Positions 8,393-15,119 of a DNA stretch of 39,762 bases are shown one piece after another. A program made the position numbers and the translations under genes. The first letter of the stretch is position 1, and every line of letters starts with the position of its first letter. The notes below the pieces were generated by a model. The model was given only the letters and a program-made list of their open reading frames with translations. It was not told the DNA's origin and searched no databases. The DNA is from Spirochaetaceae bacterium (lineage in GTDB: Bacteria > Spirochaetota > Spirochaetia > Treponematales > Breznakiellaceae). The stretch covers positions 1 to 39,762 of the forward strand of contig JAITER010000071.1 of NCBI GenBank assembly GCA_031281945.1, written 5' to 3'.

Positions 8393-10801
8393 TGAAAAAG
8401 CGCGCTCAAAGAGCGCGGGGCTTTTAACAACCGCCGGCGGGAAAACCGCTTTTACAAGAATCCCCCGCCATTTCCACAAGACCGGACGGCGGGCGAGCGC
8501 CGAAAACGCCTGTTTTACAACCAAAAAATTTTCAGCCCCCAAGTCGTTCATAACAAAGGCGCCCCAGCGGCTGTTCGCGTTAAACCACCGTTCAACATCC
8601 GCCTCTCCCACAAGCCGCTCGTCTTGCATATTAAAAAGTTCCGCTTGCGCGGAGAAACCGGCCTCTTCCACGGCCTTTTTTACGCCCTCGGCGTCAAACC
8701 CGCGCTCCCAGGCGTCCTCAAAAAAAGAATTTTCGGCGCGGGCGAAATTTTCAAAAAGTTCCGTTTCTTTTTGAGGTGAAAGCCCCGTTAAATAGCCGCA
8801 AAAAGGCTTCGCGCCCTCCTGAAGCAAGCGGGAGAGGCGCTCGCCAAGTTTGGGCGGCGTAATAAAAAAAACAAAATCGCCGTCTTTTTGTAAAACTCCG
8901 GCGGCGTCCGCCGATAATTTTTTCAGGGCTTTTAAGGCGCCGCCTTCTATAACGGATTTTTCCGCGAAACGCAAGGGTTCGTAAATCAAAATATGGTCAA
9001 ACGAGTCGCATCCAAACGCGCCGCGAGCTTCCTCTTTATTCACTATAAAAAAAGAGCCGCTTTTTCCGTCCGGATTTTTTTTACAAAACGCGGCGGCTAC
9101 GGGCCCTGTTTCTTTTTCAAAACCGCCGCTTGCGGCGAAAGTCAAAAGGCGTTTTCTATCTTCATCTTCGCGCGCCTGAACTGCGGTAAGCCCTATGGGG
9201 CTTCTTCTAAGGCTTTCCCATACAAGAAGGCCGTCCGAGCCGAACGGCAACAGGGTGCGATCCGAAACTCCCGGGTTCGCGGCGGCGAAAATCGCGTCTT
9301 TCGCCCTGATTAGAGAGGCCGCCCTCCCGTTTTCAAGCCTTTTATACCAATGTTCGCGTTTTTTTTCATCAGGAAGCCAATGCATAAGGCCTTCTTTTGA
9401 ATTTTTTTCATTTTCAGATTCTTCCATAAGCACGGCGGCTTGAATCTCGCGCTTTTTTATTATTTCTTCCCTTATTTTTTTTTCGTATCCCAGAGAGCCG
9501 GGCGTGTAAAAAATTTTCCCCCGCAAAACGGAAGGAAGGTATTGTTGGGCCTTCCAGTGGTCTTTGTAGGCGTGCGGATACTGGTAGCCTTCGCCATGCC
9601 CAAAACCTTCTTTATCACGGCTTGGGTCGCGCAGGTGATTTGGAACTTCGGCGTCTTCTTTATCCACAACCGCAAGCGCGTCAAAAAAAGCCATGGCGCT
9701 GTTAGACTTTGGGGCCGTAGACAAATAAAGGCAGGCGTGTGCGAGCGGATAATTTCCTTCGGGAAAACCTATACGTCTAAACGCCTCGGCGCAGGACGTT
9801 ACAACGGTAATCGCGTGCGGGTCGGCCAGCCCTATATCTTCGCTCGCGAGGATTATCATGCGCCTAAAAATAAAGGCGGGGTCTTCGCCGGCCCTAACCA
9901 TCTTCGCGAGCCAATAGAGAGCGGCGTCCGGGTCGCTTCCGCGCACGCTTTTTATAAACGCGCTTATCGTATCAAAATGATAGTCGCCGTCTCTATCGTA
10001 AAGCACGGCCCGTTTTTGTATGCTCTCCTGGGCGGCCTCAAAACCAATAAAAATTTCAGAGCCTTCCGGCGCGCTTCGGCTTGAATCGCCGCGCAAAATA
10101 TTTCCGGGATGCAGTTCTTTTTTCCAATCGCTTGTTTCCACGGCGAGTTCCAGCGCGTTTAAAAGACTGCGCGCGTCTCCGGCGGCGCTTTCAATTAAAT
10201 GTTCAAGGGCGCCTTCTTCAAAACTCACCTTCCATTTACCGTAGCCGTTTTCCTTGTCTGTAACGGCGCGTAAAGCGGCCTTTTTTAAATCCTCGTTATC
10301 CAACTGTTTAAGTTGAAAGATGCGGCTGCGGCTTACAAGGGCGCGATTCACCTCAAAAAATGGATTTTCGGTGGTGGCTCCAACCAAAATCACGGTTCCG
10401 TTTTCCACCCACGGCAAAAGGGCGTCCTGCTGGGCTTTATTCCAACGATGGACTTCATCTACAAAAAGAATTGTTTTCTGGCTGTATAACTTTTGGTTTT
10501 CGCAGGCGCGGTCTATTGTTTCGCGTATATCTTTAACGCCGGAAAGGACGGCGTTAAGGCTTTCAAAACGGGATTTTGTTGTATTTGCTATAACCCGCGC
10601 CAGGCTTGTTTTACCCACGCCGGGCGGGCCGTAAAAGATGACGGAAGAAAGGCGGTCGGCCTGTATAGCCCGCCTAAGAAGGCGTCCGGAGCCTACTATG
10701 TGATCCTGGCCTACAATGTCGTCAAGGGTTTGCGGACGCATACGATCGGCGAGCGGGGAATTCCGGCTTTTCGCCTGACCGAAAAGTTCTATGCCGTCCA
10801 T
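8369..10801 (-). CDS. rarA: RarA/MgsA AAA+ ATPase fused to a C-terminal extension
   Basis: Recombination factor acting at stalled replication forks. Residues 1-430 are a full RarA: Walker A GPPGVGKT (58-65), Walker B ILFVDE (111-116), sensor GATTEN (141-146), SRSR arginine finger (158-161), then the tetramerisation region with AFIKSVRGSDPDAALYWLA and YPHAYKDHW. At 810 residues it is nearly twice the usual length. The additional 370 residues (from about 440) are a second domain of the type seen in 'RarA/unknown domain' fusions, with a faint resemblance to methyltransferase folds that I cannot confirm. The last residues, CLGLAH, are encoded inside the inverted repeat of the element at 8278-8392, so the C-terminus has been altered by that repeat. 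It is the last gene of the run from 13913. Confidence 0.88.
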   Translation of the reverse strand: MDGIELFGQAKSRNSPLADRMRPQTLDDIVGQDHIVGSGRLLRRAIQADRLSSVIFYGPPGVGKTSLARVIANTTKSRFESLNAVLSGVKDIRETIDRACENQKLYSQKTILFVDEVHRWNKAQQDALLPWVENGTVILVGATTENPFFEVNRALVSRSRIFQLKQLDNEDLKKAALRAVTDKENGYGKWKVSFEEGALEHLIESAAGDARSLLNALELAVETSDWKKELHPGNILRGDSSRSAPEGSEIFIGFEAAQESIQKRAVLYDRDGDYHFDTISAFIKSVRGSDPDAALYWLAKMVRAGEDPAFIFRRMIILASEDIGLADPHAITVVTSCAEAFRRIGFPEGNYPLAHACLYLSTAPKSNSAMAFFDALAVVDKEDAEVPNHLRDPSRDKEGFGHGEGYQYPHAYKDHWKAQQYLPSVLRGKIFYTPGSLGYEKKIREEIIKKREIQAAVLMEESENEKNSKEGLMHWLPDEKKREHWYKRLENGRAASLIRAKDAIFAAANPGVSDRTLLPFGSDGLLVWESLRRSPIGLTAVQAREDEDRKRLLTFAASGGFEKETGPVAAAFCKKNPDGKSGSFFIVNKEEARGAFGCDSFDHILIYEPLRFAEKSVIEGGALKALKKLSADAAGVLQKDGDFVFFITPPKLGERLSRLLQEGAKPFCGYLTGLSPQKETELFENFARAENSFFEDAWERGFDAEGVKKAVEEAGFSAQAELFNMQDERLVGEADVERWFNANSRWGAFVMNDLGAENFLVVKQAFSALARRPVLWKWRGILVKAVFPPAVVKSPALFERAFSPCLGLAH

Positions 10802-10830
10802 GTTAAACGCCGTTAATTTGGAAACGGCGT

Positions 10831-11214
10831 TTATGAAGCGCCGCGCATAAGGGCGGCTTTAATTTCTTCGTTTGGTTTTGTAAAGATTTCGATTTCTTTA
10901 TCGCAGTCTATCATGTTGCATACGCCTTCAAAAATAACGCCGTCCGCTATGCGTAAACGGTTTGCCGTAATGTCGCCTATAACTTCTGCGCCGGGGAAAA
11001 GGTCTACTTTATCATCGGCGCGTATAGAAGCGGTTACTTTTCCGTGAGCCACTATTGTGGAAACCGAAATATAATCCGCGTCCACTACGGCGCCCTTATC
11101 CACTATAAGATGGCCTTGCGCTTCTATAGAACCTTTAAACTTGCCTCTTATGCAAAGCGAATCTTTAAAACGCAAAAAACCATTAAATTCCGTATCCGCG
11201 GCGAAAGTCACCAT
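10831..11214 (-). CDS. Bactofilin (polymer-forming cytoskeletal protein)
   Basis: A 127-residue protein of the bactofilin family, which forms nucleotide-free filaments used in cell shape and polar organisation. The core is a series of short beta turns typical of the right-handed beta helix: FLRFKDSLCIRGKFKGSIEA, GHLIVDKGAVVDADYISVST, IVAHGKVTASIRADDKVDLF, PGAEVIGDITANRLRIADGV. Short unstructured tails flank it. I chose the ATG at 11214 because GGGAG lies 6 bases upstream; a TTG at 11250 would add 12 polar residues. It sits between lnt and rarA, with 176 bases before it and 29 after. Confidence 0.85.
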   Translation of the reverse strand: MVTFAADTEFNGFLRFKDSLCIRGKFKGSIEAQGHLIVDKGAVVDADYISVSTIVAHGKVTASIRADDKVDLFPGAEVIGDITANRLRIADGVIFEGVCNMIDCDKEIEIFTKPNEEIKAALMRGAS

Positions 11215-11390
11215 GCTTTGCTCCCGTTTTTTAGAATCGTTGTTATACAAATTAGCCGCCTTTTATTTTTAAGTATGTTTTTAAGCCCTCCTTAAAACAG
11301 GAGAAGCCGTAAAATTCAGAAATTGACAAGGGCGCGTCTTTAACCGTTTCGCCGCAAAAACACGCCGCCGGGCGCGCAAATGAAAAATTA

Positions 11391-13130
11391 CTAACGTTTT
11401 TTATCCGGTTTTAAACAAGATGCGCAACGCGCCGTGATTTTTGTTAGCGCCGCCCTTAATTTTTTTATATTAAACTTGATTAAACCAACAATCAAGAGCG
11501 CGAAAGCAATAGCGGCGCAGATTTTTGGAAAAAAATCACCGTGTTTTGTGTAAAAAGTTTCTTTATCGGAGAGCGGAACTTTTTCGCTAAGAATCGCGGC
11601 GGTAAAAGCGGGCGCTTGCGCAGCGATTTTACCGTTGGGATAGATTACGCAGGTTTGGCCGGAGGAAGCCGCTCTTACTACGGAGCGGCGGTTTTCCACA
11701 GCCCGGAAAACAGATAGAGCGAGGTGCTGTTTCTGACAAGCTATGGATTTTCCCCATGAATCATTTGTTATATTGACTATAATTTGCGCTCCTCCGCGCA
11801 CAAATTCCCGCGAAATCCCGCCAAAACCGTCTTCAAAACATATAGGAACCGAAAAAGAAAAAGATCCATCTTCGTTTCCGGTTTTAAAAACAACGGCTTC
11901 CTCCCCTTTCTCCCAAAAAGTCATTCCGCCTTTTACAAGCGCGTCGTACACAAAAGGAAGCTGCTTTTTGTAAGGGAAATGCTCGGAAAAAGGCACAAGG
12001 CGGCGTTTACGGTAAAGGCCCGCGATTCGGCCTTTTTCAAAGAGCATTGCGGCGTTGTAATCCACGCGAACAAGCCGTCCGTCCCTTAAAACGCGCCTGC
12101 CGTCGTCGTTGCCTATCAAAAAAGGAGTTTTTTCTTCCGCCAGAAAATCCGTAAGTTCTTTTACAAGGGCGTAGTAAGCGGCGTCCGTTCTGTAATGTGT
12201 GTGCCAATATATCATAGGGACGAAAGCGGTTTCCGGCCACACCACCATATCGCTCTCGCGCCCGTATTTTTTACGGCTTTCCAGAAGAGCTTCACGGCTT
12301 AAATTTTTAAGCGACCGCAAAGTCCGGCTGTACCCTTCCACGTCGTTTTTCCATGGGTCGTCATTTTGCTGAACCAAAGAAATAATCCTGTATGGAAAAT
12401 CCGAAAAATCTTCTTTGGTAAAAACGCCGTAAAGGAAAGCCGCGCTTAGAACCGCCGCGGTTAGGATGAATATAGCGGCGTTTCTTTTTATTGACGAACG
12501 GAGCGAAACCTCACCCTGCGAGGGCGCCCCGTAAGCCGCCGCCCGCGCAGGGCGCGGAGCGAACCTGGCGGCGCCGTTAAAAACGCTCGCGAAAAAAGCC
12601 TGTGGAAATATAACCAGCGCCGAAACCCCCCAAACTCCAAATATGGCGGCGGAGCTTATAAGCGTCTCGTTGAGGTATTGGGAATAACCGGTGACGCCGT
12701 AAGTGTAGCCCAAAAACCCCAAACTACGGGTGTATTCAAAAACAATCCATAAAAGCCACTGAAGCAGGTAATGGGAACGCGGGAAAAGAACAACGGCAAG
12801 GCGTAGAAAAACAAAAAAAACAGCAAAATAAACAAGATGTATGGAGGAAACTACGGCCAACGCCGCGGGATGGAAGTTAAAAAGCCAGTAATTAAAAAGA
12901 GAGGTGGAAAGCAAGCCGTAAAAAGCGCCGAAAAACAAGCATGAAGCCGCATTAGAACGGTAGATTGTTATAAAAACAGGGAGATACGCGATAAAAGCCG
13001 CCGCTCCGAAACCGTCTTCTATAAGCGGATTTGGAAAGGCGAGCGCAAAAAGACAGGCGGCCAAAATTGTAAGCGAGAAACAAACGAAAAAATCCCGCTT
13101 AAAGCCGTAGTTTCCTGCGGCCGGCGCCAT
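11391..13130 (-). CDS. lnt: Apolipoprotein N-acyltransferase
   Basis: Inner-membrane enzyme adding the third acyl chain to lipoproteins. The 579-residue product has about six N-terminal membrane segments and a periplasmic nitrilase-like domain with the triad Glu300 (VVWPETAF), Lys375 (YRKRRLVPFSE) and Cys431 (PICFEDGFGG), followed by NITNDSWG. A last membrane segment lies near the C-terminus. The ATG at 13130 overlaps the stop of the HU-like gene by one base (TAATG); the frame runs 9 codons further up but without reason. Residues about 188-217 (Ala/Arg-rich, then SLRSSIK) interrupt a normally short region and are encoded partly by a 24-bp sequence repeated at 35406. Confidence 0.94.
   Translation of the reverse strand: MAPAAGNYGFKRDFFVCFSLTILAACLFALAFPNPLIEDGFGAAAFIAYLPVFITIYRSNAASCLFFGAFYGLLSTSLFNYWLFNFHPAALAVVSSIHLVYFAVFFVFLRLAVVLFPRSHYLLQWLLWIVFEYTRSLGFLGYTYGVTGYSQYLNETLISSAAIFGVWGVSALVIFPQAFFASVFNGAARFAPRPARAAAYGAPSQGEVSLRSSIKRNAAIFILTAAVLSAAFLYGVFTKEDFSDFPYRIISLVQQNDDPWKNDVEGYSRTLRSLKNLSREALLESRKKYGRESDMVVWPETAFVPMIYWHTHYRTDAAYYALVKELTDFLAEEKTPFLIGNDDGRRVLRDGRLVRVDYNAAMLFEKGRIAGLYRKRRLVPFSEHFPYKKQLPFVYDALVKGGMTFWEKGEEAVVFKTGNEDGSFSFSVPICFEDGFGGISREFVRGGAQIIVNITNDSWGKSIACQKQHLALSVFRAVENRRSVVRAASSGQTCVIYPNGKIAAQAPAFTAAILSEKVPLSDKETFYTKHGDFFPKICAAIAFALLIVGLIKFNIKKLRAALTKITARCASCLKPDKKR
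12485..12545. repeat. Repeat inserted inside lnt
   Basis: The 24 bases at 12485-12508 (T-rich start, then TTGACGAACGGAGCGAAA) are identical to 35406-35429 in an intergenic repeat region. Here they are followed by a GC-rich palindromic stretch up to about 12545. The reading frame of lnt is kept through it, adding a short Arg/Ala-rich segment. Confidence 0.6.
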
Positions 13131-13444
13131 TATTCTTCGCCGGCTTTTAAGTCCCAAACTGAAAGTTTAAGTTCGCGGCCTGGTTTAAAGGCGCAAATTC
13201 CGTGAGGTTTAGACGGTACAGGTTCGCCGGTTTTGGGGTTGCGGGCGTTGGCTTTTCCTTTTCTGCGCTTGATGTTAAAAGTGCCGAAGCCGCGCAACTC
13301 CACAGACCGCCCCTGCGAAAGAGCCTGTTTTATTACGTCTATGGTTTGCGCGTAACAATCCTTAACGCACCGCCTTTCTACGCCCACACGCTCCCACACC
13401 GCGTCTATCAATTCTTCTTTTGTTAATTTTTCTGTAGAGGACAC
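13130..13444 (-). CDS. hup: HU/IHF-family DNA-binding protein
   Basis: Small dimeric nucleoid protein that bends DNA. The 104 residues show the HU fold: an N-terminal helical part (LTKEELIDAVWERVGVE), then VELRGFGTFNIKRRKGKANA and RNPKTGEPVPSKPHGICAFK, the beta arm that enters the minor groove, including the conserved Arg-Asn-Pro. The start is GTG with GGA upstream. Both tails are slightly longer than in typical 90-residue HU. It starts 12 bases after rpsT and overlaps lnt by one base. Confidence 0.93.
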   Translation of the reverse strand: MSSTEKLTKEELIDAVWERVGVERRCVKDCYAQTIDVIKQALSQGRSVELRGFGTFNIKRRKGKANARNPKTGEPVPSKPHGICAFKPGRELKLSVWDLKAGEE

Positions 13445-13456
13445 GGTTATTCCAAA

Positions 13457-13735
13457 TTAACTAGCCGCAGATTTAAGTGAATTAAACCGTTTCTGCATAC
13501 GGGATTTCTTGCGGGAGGCCGCATTCTTTTTTATAACGCCTTTACCAGCAGCCGAATCTAGTTTTTTTAGCGTTTCATTTAAAGCGGCTTCCGCATCGCC
13601 GGTCTTTTTTTGGGAAACCAACTCCGTAAATTTACGGACGCTCGTCCTTAAGGAACTTTTCACAGTCTTGTTTCTAAGACGGCGAACCTCGCTTTGCCTG
13701 TGTTTTTTAGCCGCCGAATCGCCTTTTAAAGCCAA
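13457..13735 (-). CDS. rpsT: 30S ribosomal protein bS20
   Basis: Primary 16S rRNA-binding protein of 92 residues, highly basic and helical, with the family features SAAKKHRQSEVRRLRNKTVKS near the N-terminus (in two runs, SAAKKHRQSEVRR and LRNKTVKSSLRT), and KGVIKKNAASRKKSRMQKR at the end. The start is TTG at 13735, giving MALKGDSAAK. A strong GGGGGTG ribosome-binding site overlaps the stop codon of the preceding zinc-ribbon gene, so expression of the two is tied together. Confidence 0.95.
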   Translation of the reverse strand: MALKGDSAAKKHRQSEVRRLRNKTVKSSLRTSVRKFTELVSQKKTGDAEAALNETLKKLDSAAGKGVIKKNAASRKKSRMQKRFNSLKSAAS

Positions 13736-13745
13736 GATTCACCCC

Positions 13746-13913
13746 CTACTTAAAATCGGAAGGACGGCGCTCCGTCCTCTTGCATTTTTCACATTCAGCT
13801 ATATTCTTAACTTTGCCGGCTTCAAATAAAGTTTTCATTTTTACTTCCCCGCCGCAGGAACAAAAAAATTTTTGCGTACTGCTGCCGGTGCGGGCGTTCT
13901 TGCTTACTGCCAT
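13746..13913 (-). CDS. 55-residue zinc-ribbon protein
   Basis: Very short gene with an excellent AGGAGAG ribosome-binding site 5 bases before the ATG. The product begins MAVSKNARTGSSTQKFFCSC, contains CSCG (Cys18, Cys20) and a second pair CEKC (Cys41, Cys44), and ends KCKRTERRPSDFK. Two cysteine pairs about 20 residues apart in a basic protein suggest a zinc ribbon of ribosomal or RNA-binding type. I do not recognise the exact family. Its stop is 10 bases from the rpsT start and within the rpsT ribosome-binding site, so it is the first gene of the zinc ribbon–rpsT–hup–lnt transcription unit. Confidence 0.75.
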   Translation of the reverse strand: MAVSKNARTGSSTQKFFCSCGGEVKMKTLFEAGKVKNIAECEKCKRTERRPSDFK

Positions 13914-13992
13914 ATCGCTCTCCTAAAATTAGCCGTTCAAACCGCCGCAAAGCCGTTTGAAACAAGACTAAAAACTGCATTTTTATAACACG

Positions 13993-14022
13993 AAAATAAC
14001 ACAAAAGCGCGGCTAAAGTCAA
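13993..14022 (-). promoter_or_regulatory. Promoter for the zinc-ribbon–rpsT–hup–lnt operon
   Basis: On the minus strand TTGACT (14017-14022) is followed after 17-18 bases by TTATTT/TATTTT, about 80 bases before the ATG at 13913. It is the best promoter match in the interval. Confidence 0.5.
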
Positions 14023-14331
14023 TCGCCCTCATTTAACGTTAATTTCAGTTTCCGCCGGATTTAACGCCAAAAGACGGCCGCCGCCTCTCGCCAATTTCCC
14101 GCTTAACGGATAAAACCGGCGGCTTTAGCTGCTAATATACGCTTGCTTTACAAATTAAGCGCCGTTGTAACAAGCGGCTTTAACTCTCAATATTAAAACA
14201 AAAGCCGCGCCTAACAACGCCGTTTTACAATAGCTAAAAAAATTACAAGCCGGCGAAACGGCCGCCGCAAAAAACGCCGCCGGCGAAACCGCGCTCAAAA
14301 AATAAGTTATGTGCAATACTTTTTGAATTGC
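14023..14331. other. Intergenic, GC-rich then AT-rich; boundary of accessory island
   Basis: No gene. The part up to about 14300 has CCGCCG/CCGGCGAAAC repeats. At 14306-14312 there is GTTATGT followed by GCAATA, matching the core at 26020-26026 (read on its minus strand GTTATGT then GCAAT) and close to the attC-like sites at 15058 and 16660. Base composition turns AT-rich from here, marking the left edge of the accessory island. Confidence 0.4.
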
Positions 14332-14361
14332 TTGACAATATGTCGCAAAATACCATAAAAT
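14332..14361 (+). promoter_or_regulatory. Promoter of the truncated acetyltransferase gene, with a dyad operator
   Basis: TTGACA (14332-14337) is followed by ATAAAA/TAAAAT at 14355-14361 (17-18 base spacer). The -10 overlaps an inverted repeat TACCATA (14351-14357) / TATGGTA (14366-14372), a plausible operator. GGAGG at 14385-14389 precedes the ATG by 6 bases. Confidence 0.6.
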
Positions 14362-14395
14362 AGATTATGGTAATAATATTTTATGGAGGAAAACC

Positions 14396-14539
14396 ATGAA
14401 TATTGAAATAGAACTTGTAAAAAAAGAAGAAAAAGAAATATTAAAAAATTTATTGGAAAAATATTCCTATGAATTTTCTCAATGGGAAAATAATGATGTA
14501 AATGATATTGGCTTATATGAATATAATTATTTAGACAAT
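14396..14539 (+). pseudogene. GNAT-family N-acetyltransferase, truncated by a palindromic element
   Basis: The first 48 codons (MNIEIELVKKEEKEILKNLL ... YEFSQWENNDVNDIGLYEYN ... YLDN) match the N-terminus of a common GNAT acetyltransferase family in which DVND-GLY-Y-YLD lies near residue 45. The rest of the roughly 150-residue protein, including the acetyl-CoA site, is missing. At 14540 the sequence enters an element, which supplies 22 foreign residues and a stop at 14606. Promoter and ribosome-binding site are intact, so a useless fragment is probably still expressed. Codon use is AT-rich, unlike the core genes, suggesting transfer. Confidence 0.8.
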
Positions 14540-14647
14540 GAACTTGTTCGCCAACCCGATTGGTTGTCGCCCAAGTCTTGCAAAATGCTACGCATTTTGC
14601 GTTTTTAAGCGGAAGTTGTTCGTAAACTGAAGTTTCCGAACAACTCT
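14540..14647 (-). mobile_element. Palindromic element, copy with mismatched flanks
   Basis: A 108-bp copy in reverse orientation: GAACTTGTTCG at the left, the GCAAAATGC-TA-CGCATTTTGC hairpin in the middle, CGAACAACTCT at the right. The flanking triplets differ: AAT (14537-14539) and ATT (14648-14650). A different gene is truncated on each side, so this is probably a recombination joint between two copies rather than a simple insertion. Confidence 0.85.
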
Positions 14648-14970
14648 ATTTTATTCAACTTATAAATGAACGCAAAACTTGGCCGGCCTTTGTAAATTGT
14701 TTTGGTAAAACCTTGCAACCAAAGATTCCTAACATTTACATCAAGATAAGATTCGGTTGAACCTGTATCAAATATAAACCTCCCTTTCTTCCCGTTTACA
14801 TTCGCTTCCAACGCCAGTCTGCCGTTTTCAACAACAAATGGTATTTCAACACAATCCGGCCTTTCTTCCACCTCGCAGGAAAAACACAAAAAAACAGCAA
14901 TCAAAAACAATAATATGACCGGGAAAACCAGCTTGTTATTCAACGTTTTATCCGCAACTTCGCCGCGCAT
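14605..14970 (-). pseudogene. Retropepsin-like aspartic protease lipoprotein, C-terminus lost
   Basis: The product has an N-terminal hydrophobic signal (NNKLVFPVILLFLIAVFLCF then SCE, a spirochaetal lipobox) and, about 50 residues later, GKKGRFIFDTGSTESYLDVN, the DTGS motif of a single-domain aspartyl protease. Normal family members continue to a second hydrophobic-hydrophobic-Gly motif, which is absent. After GFTKTIYKGRPSFAFIYKLN the frame runs into the element at 14540-14647, giving a foreign tail IELFGNFSLRTTSA. The start is uncertain (ATG at 14970 or 15018). It follows the attC-like site at 15058, as a cassette gene would. Confidence 0.65.
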
Positions 14971-15057
14971 AGGCTTTGCATCCTCCAGACATAATTTTTG
15001 CGCGGCAAGCCTCCGCATGAGCCGCGGTCTGTTTCATCAATCTGATGCTGGTATTTC

Positions 15058-15114
15058 ATATAACGTTCCGGCTGTATACGAAGTTTCGTCCGCGCACACA
15101 CCCGCAGTTTATAT
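15058..15114 (-). other. attC-like recombination site (best candidate)
   Basis: On the minus strand this 57-bp sequence starts ATATAAAC and ends GTTATAT, which pair as outer boxes. Inside, CGGGTGTGTGCG can pair with CGTATACAGCCG over 12 positions with one mismatch and two G·T pairs, leaving a 12-base loop. Short unpaired spacers (TG and GAAC) lie between outer and inner stems. Outer R boxes, unpaired spacer, L stem and terminal loop are the architecture of an integron attC site, and GTTATAT resembles the attC core GTTRRRY. It lies 5 bases after the methyltransferase stop and before the next gene. Confidence 0.5.
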
Positions 15115-15119
15115 CATCA

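Noticed and set aside
9440-10084. 214-codon plus-strand gene
   Set aside because: It lies antisense to rarA, whose AAA+ motifs are continuous across the same stretch; it is a shadow frame.
14306-14312. attI site of an integron
   Set aside because: Only the GTTATGT core is present; no integrase gene or attI-like direct repeats are visible beside it.
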